From an uncultured Oscillospiraceae bacterium (GTDB lineage: Bacteria; Bacillota; Clostridia; Oscillospirales; Acutalibacteraceae): 26,768 nucleotides of DNA. Of this stretch, positions 13,564-21,163 are shown piece by piece. The stretch is taken from the NCBI GenBank assembly GCA_905198295.1, contig CAJKBW010000039.1, positions 1 through 26,768 on the forward strand, in the 5' to 3' direction. How positions within the stretch are numbered: position 1 is the first letter of the stretch; every line of letters begins with the position of its first letter. The notes beneath the pieces were generated by a model, which saw only the letters and a program-made list of their open reading frames with translations, did no database searches and had not been told where the DNA came from. The position numbers were made by a program, and so were the translations under genes.

Positions 13564-13965
13564 TCAGCGCTTCCCCATATTAACACCTAAAACGCCGCCC
13601 AGCGCAGCGCACCCGATCATAACCGCGAGTTTTACGACAGCATACGCCCCACGGATTTCCCGCAGTACCGCAAACCCGGCAAGCATCACGAGCAGGTACA
13701 GCAAAAGACCGCATACAGCGCCCAGCATCAGCCCTTTTTCCCGGGAAATCCGCGCCGCAACAATGCCGCTAATAAACGCACCGATTGCCGCCGCTGCCAC
13801 AGCCATAGGGGTAACCGCCGCTTTGGGAATGTCGCTGGATGCCATCACTGCCGCCATAAGCAGCAGAATCAGCAGACAGCCTCCCGCGCCGATTACCGTA
13901 CCGATCACGACCGGGCGCAAAACTCGTTTTATTATCGCCGAACTGTCCTCTTTACGCGGTTTCAT
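13564..13965 (-). CDS. TIGR04086-family (YrzE-like) membrane protein
   Basis: This 133-residue protein has a basic N-terminus (MKPRKEDSSAIIKRVLRP) and four hydrophobic segments: VIGTVIGAGGCLLILLLMAA; Val-Thr-Pro-Met-Ala to Ile-Val-Ala-Ala; LMLGAVCGLLLYLLVMLAG; and a last Gly/Ala-rich span. The pattern, size and position between yajC and the SCIFF genes match TIGR04086, a conserved clostridial/bacillar family of unknown function. GGGGGA is six bases before the ATG at 13965; the ATG two codons earlier would be too close to it. I see no motif for an enzymatic role. Confidence 0.85.
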   Translation of the reverse strand: MKPRKEDSSAIIKRVLRPVVIGTVIGAGGCLLILLLMAAVMASSDIPKAAVTPMAVAAAAIGAFISGIVAARISREKGLMLGAVCGLLLYLLVMLAGFAVLREIRGAYAVVKLAVMIGCAALGGVLGVNMGKR

Positions 13966-14064
13966 ACCCATTCCCCCAAGCCGAATTTCACTTTACAAAG
14001 AAAGCATATTCGGCGGCCGGCGGAATTAGTACGCACCAAAAGACATTTTCCCGCTGCCACTCAA

Positions 14065-14448
14065 TCAGATATCGTCATCGTCGTCGTCATCGTCATCCGA
14101 CTCGGTGGTATCATGAATGGTTTCGCAGCTCTGAATAGCCCATTTTTTGATGGTCATCTTGTTGCGATCCGCACCGGTTTCGATGACCAGCGTGTCTTCC
14201 TTGAGGTTGACGACGCGTCCGGTAATGCCGCCGATGGTGGTGATCTCATCGCCAACGCGCAGGCTGTTGCGCATCTGCTGTTCCTTTTTCTGCTGCTTGC
14301 GCTGCGGGCGGATCATCACGAAATACATCAGCACCACAATCAGCAGAATCGGCGCCAGGGAAACCAGCATAGCCAGACCGGAATTCGGCGGCGTTTCGGT
14401 TGTTGCTTCCCCTTCGGCAAGGACAGTCATAAATCTCGTTAAATTCAA
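14065..14448 (-). CDS. yajC: preprotein translocase subunit YajC
   Basis: This 127-residue single-span protein has a short outside N-terminus, the membrane segment AMLVSLAPILLIVVLMYFVM, then the family signature Ile-Arg-Pro-Gln-Arg-Lys-Gln-Gln-Lys-Lys and an SH3-like domain, SLRVGDEITTIGGITGRVV. YajC associates with SecDF at the Sec translocon; no secDF is in this window. The start is taken as TTG at 14448, ten bases after GGAGG; the ATG at 14430 is too far from it. The C-terminus ends in about nine aspartates, unusual but seen in acidic-tailed YajC homologues. A good promoter lies at 14478-14506. The gene lies between tgt and the TIGR04086 gene. Confidence 0.95.
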   Translation of the reverse strand: MNLTRFMTVLAEGEATTETPPNSGLAMLVSLAPILLIVVLMYFVMIRPQRKQQKKEQQMRNSLRVGDEITTIGGITGRVVNLKEDTLVIETGADRNKMTIKKWAIQSCETIHDTTESDDDDDDDDDI

Positions 14449-14477
14449 GTTATCTGCACCTCCTAAAAATCCTCATT

Positions 14478-14506
14478 ATTATATCGGTTTTTTCCTCTAT
14501 TGGCAA
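14478..14506 (-). promoter_or_regulatory. yajC promoter
   Basis: On the minus strand TTGCCA (14501-14506) and TATAAT (14478-14483) are spaced 17 bases, a strong sigma-A match. It could drive yajC, the TIGR04086 gene and the SCIFF genes independently of tgt. Confidence 0.75.
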
Positions 14507-14552
14507 GCCTGTTAGCAAAAAATTTACAAGTAAAGCCTTTTTTTCCTGCCAT

Positions 14553-15680
14553 TTAAATGCGCTGATCCAGAATGGGCGCATACTGTGCATAAAAAGCGTC
14601 AAAATTTCCCGCTTCCAGGCTGTCTCGGATACGCTCCATCAGCGTATTGTAAAAATAGAGATTATGCATCACGCACAGGCGCATGGCCAGCATCTCCCCG
14701 CTTTTGAACAGATGGCGGATATACGCCCGCGAGTGCCGCTGGCAGACCGGGCAGTCACATTCCTCATCAATCGGCGCTTCGTCGCGGGCATATTTCTGGT
14801 TGAGCATATTCCGGTGCCCCTGCCAGGTGAACACATGCGCGTGCCGCGCGTTGCGCGCCGGCATGACACAGTCAAACAGATCGACACCGCGCCGCACGCC
14901 CTCAAGGATATTGACCGGCGTTCCCACTCCCATGAGATACCGCGGCTTGTCCGCCGGCATAAAGGGCTCAACCTGTTCAATGACGTGGTACATCACTTCG
15001 GCCGGTTCCCCCACCGCCAAGCCGCCGATCGCATAGCCGTCCAGCTCCAGCTCCGCAATTTCCCGCATATGATCGACCCGCAGGTCGTCAAAGGTACAGC
15101 CCTGATTGATACCGAATAGCAGCTGTTGCGGATTCAGGGTGCCCTCCTGCGCATTCAGGCGGCGCATCTCCGCCTGACAGCGCTTAAGCCAGCGAACGGT
15201 TCTCGCACAGGAATCCTTGGCGTAGCGGTATTCAGCCGGATTCTCCACGCATTCGTCAAATGCCATCGCAATGGTGGAAGCCAGGTTGGACTGAATGCGC
15301 ATGCTTTCCTCCGGCCCGATAAACAGTTTCCGTCCGTCGACATGCGAAGAAAAGGTGACGCCCTCCTCCCGGATACGGCGCAGACCGGCCAGCGAAAACA
15401 CCTGAAAGCCGCCGCTGTCGGTCAGAATCGGCCCGTCCCATCCGGTGAACCGATGCAGCCCGCCCATATCGCGTACCAGATCATCACCCGGACGAACGTG
15501 CAGATGATACGTATTGCACAGCTGCACCTGGCATTTCAGCTCCTTCAGGTCATAAGCCGATACGGCCCCCTTTATCGCAGCACAGGTGGCTACATTCATA
15601 AAGGCCGGCGTCTGTATAGTTCCGTGAGGCGTAGCAAACTGCCCACGGCGCGCGCGCCCCTGCTTCAACATTATCTGCAT
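14553..15680 (-). CDS. tgt: queuine/preQ1 tRNA-guanine transglycosylase
   Basis: This 375-residue enzyme exchanges guanine 34 of GUN-anticodon tRNAs for the queuosine precursor. It starts MQIMLKQGRARRGQFATPHG. It contains the catalytic Asp88 in TDSGGFQVFS, GYAIGGLAVGEP, the nucleophile Asp270 in GVDLFDCVMPARNARHA, and the zinc ligands Cys308, Cys310, Cys313 and His339. Length matches the family. AAAGGAAA precedes the chosen ATG; the longer frame would read across the promoter and terminator. It has its own strong promoter and precedes yajC, a common clostridial order. No queuosine biosynthesis genes are nearby. Confidence 0.97.
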   Translation of the reverse strand: MQIMLKQGRARRGQFATPHGTIQTPAFMNVATCAAIKGAVSAYDLKELKCQVQLCNTYHLHVRPGDDLVRDMGGLHRFTGWDGPILTDSGGFQVFSLAGLRRIREEGVTFSSHVDGRKLFIGPEESMRIQSNLASTIAMAFDECVENPAEYRYAKDSCARTVRWLKRCQAEMRRLNAQEGTLNPQQLLFGINQGCTFDDLRVDHMREIAELELDGYAIGGLAVGEPAEVMYHVIEQVEPFMPADKPRYLMGVGTPVNILEGVRRGVDLFDCVMPARNARHAHVFTWQGHRNMLNQKYARDEAPIDEECDCPVCQRHSRAYIRHLFKSGEMLAMRLCVMHNLYFYNTLMERIRDSLEAGNFDAFYAQYAPILDQRI

Positions 15681-15761
15681 CGGAATTTCCTTTCTGTTGC
15701 TGAGATACGATTTGTCTGCCCTGTTGTGCGAACCGTTCTTGGAAAAGAAGACAACCTGTTT

Positions 15762-15790
15762 ATTATAGCGTACTTTTTGCTTTATGACAA
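15762..15790 (-). promoter_or_regulatory. tgt promoter
   Basis: On the minus strand TTGTCA (15785-15790) and TATAAT (15762-15767) are spaced 17 bases. They lie about 82 bases before the tgt start and just after the upstream operon's terminator. Confidence 0.8.
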
Positions 15791-15816
15791 CCCGGATCAT
15801 CCGAAATATGCCCGAA

Positions 15817-15863
15817 AAGCCGCAGTTCTGTGCCCTCTCCCGGACATCGCAGAACTGCGGCTT
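15817..15863 (-). terminator. terminator of the PadR operon
   Basis: A perfect 14-bp inverted repeat, AAGCCGCAGTTCTG (15817-15830) and its complement (15850-15863), has a 19-base loop. On the minus strand it ends in four T. It separates the padR/HAAS operon from tgt. Confidence 0.8.
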
Positions 15864-15945
15864 CGTTATATAACGCATCAAACGATTTTTCCGGAAGCTC
15901 AGCATCACCGACTGTCCTCAAAAACTTCTTGCCGTTGTGCATCTC

Positions 15946-17031
15946 CTACTTCTCTTCGTTTATCTTATCCCGATTTAAACCATAGCGCAGCGTTTTGTAC
16001 ACCGTGACGCCAGCTTCCAGCAGGGTAACGGCAATGAGCAGCAGCAAAATCATGTTAGACAGCAGGCCGGCATCCCAATATGCGCACAACCAGTCTCCAA
16101 GCGGAAAATCTTCTGGAGCATGTGCCTGAATCTCGGCAACAAACTCAACATTCCAGAAGGTCAGTCCCCTGAAAAGCACCACTGTACAAACAATTTGCAG
16201 GATGCTGCAGAGGATATTGCTGACCATCACCGCACGGCAGTAAACGCCCCGGATCAGCCGCAACATTTCATCGGCAAATCCGGCAGCAAGGCTGATTAAC
16301 AGCACCGGCAGAATTTTGTCCCACTGCGCCAGGTTGAACACGGGAACCGAAACGATGCTGTCGCCGTCCTTAAAAAACACGGAAAAGAGCTGCGGCCAGA
16401 AAAGGAGCAGCAACGCCAGAAGAAGAATGAAAACCAGACCGACCGCAGTGTCCCCCCGGCTTATCACAGCCCTTTTCTCCGGAATCGGCGGCAGTTGTCC
16501 GGGAGTCCAGACCATCGTACCGCCTGCGGCAAATTCCTGCCGGTCGGTACAAGCCGCTTGCCTGAGCGCCTCTTTGCTGTCGAGCCGCTCCATCACGGCA
16601 AAAACCAGCGTAAGCCCGCCGAAAGCACCCAAACAGGAAATGACGGTATTGCCGACCGCATTTACCATTATCTTCACCAGCGCGTCCACAAACACCGAAA
16701 AACCGGCACCTTGAATTTCTAATACACCGCTGACTACCGAAGCCACCAGAACCCCAAACAGAACGCAGCTCAATACGATTTTAAGCAGCCAGACATACTG
16801 GTCGTAGTATTCCGGCCCGATCAGACAGCGGCTGTCGCCGCGGTACTGTCCGGCAAATACCGCCGGATCGCCCAACGCTGTCAGTGCCGCTTCCACCGAA
16901 CCTTTTTCCTCCGCCATATCGCCGATGAGTTCCCGCAGCTCCATTGCCGTTTCGCCGCGCTGTGCCTTGGGCAGCCGCCGGGTCACCTGATAAATATAGC
17001 GCTCCATCCATTCGCGTTCCTGTTCCGTCAT
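15946..17031 (-). CDS. HAAS/DUF1700-like membrane protein, PadR partner
   Basis: This 361-residue protein has an N-terminal soluble helical part, TEQEREWMERYIYQVTRRLP. A pattern of Ala-Gln-Arg-Gly-Glu...Met-Glu-Leu-Arg-Glu-Leu-Ile and ALTALGDPAVFAGQYRG follows, typical of the HAAS domain that accompanies PadR regulators. Then come four to six membrane spans. The ATG at 17031 overlaps the padR stop (ATGA), with GGAGGA nine bases upstream, so translation is coupled. Such proteins are thought to sense the envelope or modulate the PadR partner. The ligand is unknown. An alternative ATG two codons earlier is too near the ribosome binding site. Confidence 0.8.
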   Translation of the reverse strand: MTEQEREWMERYIYQVTRRLPKAQRGETAMELRELIGDMAEEKGSVEAALTALGDPAVFAGQYRGDSRCLIGPEYYDQYVWLLKIVLSCVLFGVLVASVVSGVLEIQGAGFSVFVDALVKIMVNAVGNTVISCLGAFGGLTLVFAVMERLDSKEALRQAACTDRQEFAAGGTMVWTPGQLPPIPEKRAVISRGDTAVGLVFILLLALLLLFWPQLFSVFFKDGDSIVSVPVFNLAQWDKILPVLLISLAAGFADEMLRLIRGVYCRAVMVSNILCSILQIVCTVVLFRGLTFWNVEFVAEIQAHAPEDFPLGDWLCAYWDAGLLSNMILLLLIAVTLLEAGVTVYKTLRYGLNRDKINEEK

Positions 17032-17378
17032 CCCCATTGTTCCTCCTCTTCGAGCAGAGCATCCATACTTTGCGTCATCTGATGCCATTGTTCACACAGT
17101 GCGGTGTAGATCTCTTCACCAAGCGCCGTCCGCCGATAATACTTGCGTGGCTTGGCACCCCCGGTTTCCCACACGCTTTCCAGCAGTCCCTGCTTTTCCA
17201 GACGGCGCAGCAGCGGATACAGCGTGTTGGCGTCAATACGCATGCCCTCTTTTTCCAGGCTCTGTACCAGGGCATAGCCGTATTTCGGTTCTGCCATCCG
17301 GCTGAGAACACTCAGCACCAGCGTACCTCTTCGCAGCTCCAGAATAAAATTGAGCAGCAATTCGTTTTTTTCGTCCAA
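17028..17378 (-). CDS. PadR-family transcriptional regulator
   Basis: This 116-residue winged-helix protein starts with a Leu(TTG)-Asp-Glu-Lys-Asn segment. It has LRRGTLVLSVLSRMAEPKYG, then YALVQSLEKEGMRIDANTLY and PLLRRLEKQGLLES, the classic PadR DNA-binding core, and a C-terminal helix that should dimerise. The start is taken as TTG at 17378, ten bases after GGAGG. The in-frame ATG at 17402 overlaps the -10 box and cannot be used. The promoter at 17401-17430 contains a palindrome that is probably its own operator. The next gene overlaps it by four bases. Confidence 0.9.
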   Translation of the reverse strand: MDEKNELLLNFILELRRGTLVLSVLSRMAEPKYGYALVQSLEKEGMRIDANTLYPLLRRLEKQGLLESVWETGGAKPRKYYRRTALGEEIYTALCEQWHQMTQSMDALLEEEEQWG

Positions 17379-17400
17379 CGCCGCATCGCCTCCTGACAAC

Positions 17401-17430
17401 ATTATACTGTATATCACACAGTATTGTCAA
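17401..17430 (-). promoter_or_regulatory. padR promoter with embedded palindromic operator
   Basis: Perfect consensus TTGACA (17425-17430) and TATAAT (17401-17406) are spaced 18 bases on the minus strand. The spacer and -10 contain ATACTGT (17404-17410) and ACAGTAT (17418-17424), a 7+7+7 inverted repeat of the kind bound by PadR proteins. The predicted start of transcription, near 17394, falls at the edge of the ribosome binding site, giving a leader of only about 16 bases. Confidence 0.8.
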
Positions 17431-17440
17431 TACAACTATA

Positions 17441-17477
17441 AAAACGACCGCCGTATTTTTTATACAGCGGTCGCTTT
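17441..17477 (-). terminator. terminator of the ABC transporter pair
   Basis: CGACCGCCGTAT (17445-17456) pairs with ATACAGCGGTCG (17462-17473) with one mismatch. On the minus strand it is followed by TTTTT. It ends the ABC operon just before the padR promoter. Confidence 0.8.
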
Positions 17478-17489
17478 ACTGAATGGTTT

Positions 17490-19061
17490 TCAACTGCGCA
17501 GCCGGAAGGTCTTAGGTGCCAGACGGTACGCCAGCAGCAGTGCCACCAGCACATACAGCAGGCAAAACGCCGTGATGCCGATACCGAACACCAGCGTGGG
17601 AACCTCCTTGCCGATGGCGATGTAGCATATCAGATAGGTGATGTAGTTGACAATCCCATAGGTGGCATTTTTGGATTCCATATGGATATTGTACGGCTGA
17701 AGCAGATAGTACATTACCAGCGTATGCACCGAAAAGAACACCGACATGGCCAGTATGGATACAAACAGCAGTACATAATTGAGGATCTGATCGGTACCGC
17801 CGGAAAGGAACAGCAGCAACGGAAGCCCCACCGCGATAACCGTCGCGGGCATAAGGTTGATCGCGGCGATATATTTCAGCCGTTCGGCAAACAGCGCCAG
17901 AATAGCTTTCGGCTGCCGGTAAAAGCGATAGGTCAGCATGCTGTGATCGCAATTGATGAACATCGCCTGGGTAATGGTTCTCCCCCGGTTGACAAAATAC
18001 ATCACAAACAGAAAATACGGCAGAAAGGTCAGCATCAACTCGTTCATCGGCGCTCTGGCCTGCGGCACGAACAGACAGGCAAACACGGCGGCTGCCAGCA
18101 GCACCAGCAGAATGAGCGTGATTTTCTTTGCCGATTTGGTCAGCAGCCGGGAATGACGCTTCATAAACAGCTCGTTGAAGTATTTATAGCCGGACTGGCG
18201 GCTGGTCAGCGATATATCGGCTTCGATCTTCTTCTGATAGCTTTGCTGCACTGCCTGCGCGGCGCTGTTCTGGTTCATCGCAAGCGTGCCGGAAAGCAGG
18301 ATTCGATACACGGCGCGATAGGCCGGGAACCGGACAACATACCATGCTGCGGCGGCACCCGCGGCCAAAACGGGAATGCAGAGCATGGCAAACAGCCATA
18401 CCGGCATCGCATAACCGAAAAACGGCGGAATATACGCCGCCGCCAGCGTGACGACGACACCGATCCAAACCACCGGTGCGGGCAGATTTTCATTGTGCAC
18501 CCGTTCCCCCTGATGACTGCGCGCGAGGGCAACGGCCGTGAACAGCAGCTTCACACCGCAGACAAAAAACGGCATAAGCACACAAACCGCTGCATTAACC
18601 CCGCTTAGCAGGCCGAACAACAGCGTAAACGGCAGAAAACCCACCGCCATCTTCAGCAGAAAATAGCCGTAGTTCACCAGCGTATATTCTCGCGCATCCA
18701 TACGCATCAGGAACATAGCGTAATACTTATCCTTGGTGGGATTAAAAATCTGGGTATTGAGCAGGCCGCCGGTTATGGTCAGAAAAAAGAAAATATGCAC
18801 GAAGGCCGCCGGCTTGGCGGCGCTCATCATTTCGGCGGCTGGAAAAATCAGACACACCAGATACAGCAATTTCCCGAGAAATACCCCGGCAATTTCCATC
18901 AGGATGCTGATCACGTTGGCAAAAGTCTTCAATCCCGGACTTGCATACAGGGCGTCCGGCAGAATCCGGCGGACAAGCGGTATGGATTTGAGCGAATAAA
19001 TAATGCTATTGGTTTTATAAGTGTTACGCAGCTGAAAGGAAAGAACGAAAGTGTTCAGCAT
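17490..19061 (-). CDS. ABC transporter permease (exporter-type)
   Basis: This 523-residue protein has about ten to twelve hydrophobic spans in two halves, split by a charged cytoplasmic stretch near residues 255-310 (QSYQKKIEADISLTSRQSGY, Lys-Arg-His-Ser-Arg). The start, MLNTFVLSFQLRNTYKTNSI, is characteristic of a clostridial permease family that pairs with a short ATPase. It overlaps the ATPase gene by seven bases, with GGGGGAAGAGG in front, so it is made together with it. The substrate cannot be told from the sequence; bacitracin-type resistance or lipid/peptide export are typical guesses for such pairs. A terminator follows at 17441-17477. Confidence 0.8.
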   Translation of the reverse strand: MLNTFVLSFQLRNTYKTNSIIYSLKSIPLVRRILPDALYASPGLKTFANVISILMEIAGVFLGKLLYLVCLIFPAAEMMSAAKPAAFVHIFFFLTITGGLLNTQIFNPTKDKYYAMFLMRMDAREYTLVNYGYFLLKMAVGFLPFTLLFGLLSGVNAAVCVLMPFFVCGVKLLFTAVALARSHQGERVHNENLPAPVVWIGVVVTLAAAYIPPFFGYAMPVWLFAMLCIPVLAAGAAAAWYVVRFPAYRAVYRILLSGTLAMNQNSAAQAVQQSYQKKIEADISLTSRQSGYKYFNELFMKRHSRLLTKSAKKITLILLVLLAAAVFACLFVPQARAPMNELMLTFLPYFLFVMYFVNRGRTITQAMFINCDHSMLTYRFYRQPKAILALFAERLKYIAAINLMPATVIAVGLPLLLFLSGGTDQILNYVLLFVSILAMSVFFSVHTLVMYYLLQPYNIHMESKNATYGIVNYITYLICYIAIGKEVPTLVFGIGITAFCLLYVLVALLLAYRLAPKTFRLRS

Positions 19062-19762
19062 TCCTCTTCCCCCCGCAGCGCCGCGATGATTTTATCCTTA
19101 AAGGCCGTATTGTCGAGATTTTCCTGTTCAATCTCTTCGAGCACACCCTCATTGAGGATCACGATTTCATCGCACAAATCCAGAGCTAGCTCCATGATAT
19201 GCGTGGAAAAGATAATGATATGGTCGGGCTTGATCCGACGGAACAGCTGCTTCATTTCATCCGCCACCACCACATCGAAGGAGGTCAGCGGCTCGTCGAG
19301 CAGCAGGACGCCGGGATTGGCGATAAAGTTGACCAGCATCTGCATTTTATTCTTCATGCCGTGCGAATAATCCTTCAGGAGCTTATCCCGGTCCTCCGGT
19401 TCTATCTTCATAAAAGCAAAATACTCGTCAATAGACGTCATAGACGGAATTTTCGCCTTATTGATATCGAGGAAAAATTTTAAAAATTCCCGCCCGGTCA
19501 AAAACTCCGGCACGACCGGCGTAGAGAGCACATAACCGATGTCCTCAGCCGCAATCGGACGGGTCCGGCCATCTTCCTCGATGAAAAAGCTGCCCTCATC
19601 CGCCCGGATATCCTCATTGATGCAGTTGAACAGCGTCGTCTTTCCCGCACCGTTGCGCCCGAGCAGCCCATAAATCTTTCCCTTTTCAAAGGTAAAGCTC
19701 GCCCCGCGGAGCACTTCCTTCTGATTGAATTTCTTTTTCACATTCTGTACGATCAGTTTCAT
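19055..19762 (-). CDS. ABC transporter ATP-binding protein
   Basis: This 235-residue ATPase starts MKLIVQNVKKKFNQKEVLRG. It has the Walker A GLLGRNGAGKTTLFN, a degenerate signature DYSHGMKNKMQML in place of LSGGQ, Walker B GVLLLDEPLTSFD and the H-loop Ser-Thr-His. Size fits exporter-type ATPases, and the partner permease overlaps its end. The ATG at 19762 is preceded by GAGGAGG; the longer frame to 19801 is not supported. A degenerate signature with Ser-His-Gly-Met is common in this subgroup, so activity is expected. Confidence 0.9.
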   Translation of the reverse strand: MKLIVQNVKKKFNQKEVLRGASFTFEKGKIYGLLGRNGAGKTTLFNCINEDIRADEGSFFIEEDGRTRPIAAEDIGYVLSTPVVPEFLTGREFLKFFLDINKAKIPSMTSIDEYFAFMKIEPEDRDKLLKDYSHGMKNKMQMLVNFIANPGVLLLDEPLTSFDVVVADEMKQLFRRIKPDHIIIFSTHIMELALDLCDEIVILNEGVLEEIEQENLDNTAFKDKIIAALRGEEEC

Positions 19763-19891
19763 ATCGTCCTCCTCATATTTTTCTGCACAGCCCCCCGGCA
19801 AAGTACAGACCAGTATTTCAGTATAAAAGGCCTTTCTTAAGTTTTTCTTATCTTTTCCGTTAATTTTTTGCTAAAGTCCTATGGGACGCGT

Positions 19892-20791
19892 TCACTCCGC
19901 CGCGGTTTCTTCTTCGCGTATCTCCTGCTGCAAAGCCTCCAGGAACCGGGCGGCCGCCTTGGAAAACACCTGGTACTTCTTCCAGGCTACGGCAAGCGGG
20001 GCCGAAATGCCCGGTTCAAACGGCCGGAAGCACAGCCGGCTGTCTCCAGCGGTATTGATGAGCCGGTCGATGCTCAGCGCACAGCCCAGCCCTTCCTCCA
20101 CCATAATGGAGGCATTGTAAATCAGGTTGTAGGTCCCTACAATGTTCAGCCGCTCCAGCGGGTATCCCAGCCAGCCGGATAATTCGTTCTGAATCAGCAT
20201 TTGCCGAGAACACAGCAGAGGAATCTGTCCGAGATCTTCCGGCGCAATCCGCGAACGTGCCGCCAAGGGATGATCCCGCCGCATGAGCAGCCCCCATATA
20301 TCGACATCTGGCAGCATCAAGTAATCGTATTTCCGCAGCTCCGTCGCTCCGACGAACAGACCGAAATCCAGCAGCCCCTTATCCAGTCGTTCGGCCACGT
20401 CTTCGCCGTTTCCGCTGAATAAGTGAAAACGGATATTCGGACAGCTTTCCTGCAGCCGGCGTACGGCCTTGGCGATATGCCGCATACCCTCGGTTTCCCC
20501 GCCGCCGATATACACATCCCCGCTGACAATCTCCCCTTCCTCCTGAAAGGCAGCCTCAGTCTTGTCCGCCAGATCGATCAGTTCCTGCGCGCGCTTGCGC
20601 AGAAACTGCCCTTCCTCGGTCAGGATGATTTTCCGCCTTCCCCGGATGAAGAGCTTTTTTCCCAGCTCCGCTTCCAGATCCATCAGCTGCTTGGACAGGG
20701 TCGGCTGGGTCACATGAAGCGTCTCCGCCGCCGCCGTGATGTTTTCCTCTCGCGCCACAGCCAAAAAATAGCGCAGCACCCGCAGTTCCAT
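19892..20791 (-). CDS. LysR-family transcriptional regulator
   Basis: This 299-residue protein has an N-terminal HTH, LRYFLAVAREENITAAAETL followed by HVTQPTLSKQLMDLEAELG. A linker helix and a type 2 periplasmic-binding-like effector domain with GDVYIGGGETEG and LDFGLFVGATEL follow. Length is normal. It is divergent from the alcohol dehydrogenase operon starting at 20927 and is the obvious candidate to control it. Its own promoter (20818-20847) contains a palindrome. GGGG precedes the ATG. The effector is not predictable from the sequence. Confidence 0.95.
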   Translation of the reverse strand: MELRVLRYFLAVAREENITAAAETLHVTQPTLSKQLMDLEAELGKKLFIRGRRKIILTEEGQFLRKRAQELIDLADKTEAAFQEEGEIVSGDVYIGGGETEGMRHIAKAVRRLQESCPNIRFHLFSGNGEDVAERLDKGLLDFGLFVGATELRKYDYLMLPDVDIWGLLMRRDHPLAARSRIAPEDLGQIPLLCSRQMLIQNELSGWLGYPLERLNIVGTYNLIYNASIMVEEGLGCALSIDRLINTAGDSRLCFRPFEPGISAPLAVAWKKYQVFSKAAARFLEALQQEIREEETAAE

Positions 20792-20817
20792 ATTCCCAGC
20801 CCCTTTCTTATGTCTTC

Positions 20818-20847
20818 AGTATACGGAATGATATCCATTCCTGTCAA
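20818..20847 (-). promoter_or_regulatory. lysR promoter with palindrome in the spacer
   Basis: TTGACA (20842-20847) and TATACT (20818-20823) are spaced 18 bases on the minus strand. The spacer carries GGAATG (20825-20830) and CATTCC (20836-20841), a 6+5+6 inverted repeat, well placed for autorepression by LysR or another repressor. Confidence 0.7.
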
Positions 20848-20874
20848 CTATGTATATCGATAAAGAATAAGTAT

Positions 20875-20903
20875 TTGTTATTTCTGTTTTCCGCGGCTAT
20901 AAT
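20875..20903 (+). promoter_or_regulatory. promoter of the alcohol dehydrogenase operon
   Basis: TTGTTA (20875-20880) and TATAAT (20898-20903) are spaced 17 bases on the plus strand, about 24 bases before the first gene. The AT-rich stretch 20848-20874 between the two divergent promoters is where a LysR activator site would be expected. Confidence 0.65.
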
Positions 20904-20926
20904 GACAGCAGCAAGGAGGAAGGACA

Positions 20927-21151
20927 ATGATACCGGATATCCGCTTTCTTAAGCAGACACTCGAGGACGCCGGCTGTGACGATCGGATGATAGGCGAATG
21001 TATAAAAATCGCGGAGACCAGGCCGTCCGCAGAGCTGCTGAAGCCGCTCTGCCATTACCGCGCCGCCCTTCTGGAACGTCTGCACGAAAGCCAGGAGCAG
21101 ATCGACTGTCTGGACTTTCTGCTTTACCGCATTCGGGAAAATAAATTTTAG
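20927..21151 (+). CDS. small helical protein of unknown function
   Basis: This 74-residue protein is mostly predicted helix: IPDIRFLKQTLEDAGCDDRM, then IGECIKIAETRPSAELLKPL, then RAALLERLHESQEQIDCLDF and a Leu-Leu-Tyr-Arg-Ile-Arg end. I recall similar short proteins in Clostridia with a closing 'Leu-His-Glu-x-Gln...Asp-Cys-Leu-Asp' motif, but with no assigned function. GGAGG lies about eight bases before the ATG and the dehydrogenase follows after 12 bases, so it is first in the operon. No DNA-binding or enzymatic motif is visible. It might be a small regulator or partner protein. Confidence 0.75.
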   Translation: MIPDIRFLKQTLEDAGCDDRMIGECIKIAETRPSAELLKPLCHYRAALLERLHESQEQIDCLDFLLYRIRENKF

Positions 21152-21163
21152 GAGGAAGACAGG

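Noticed and set aside
14520..14545. Weak hairpin with T-run after tgt on the minus strand
   Set aside because: The stem is only about five A/T-rich pairs; too weak to call a terminator.
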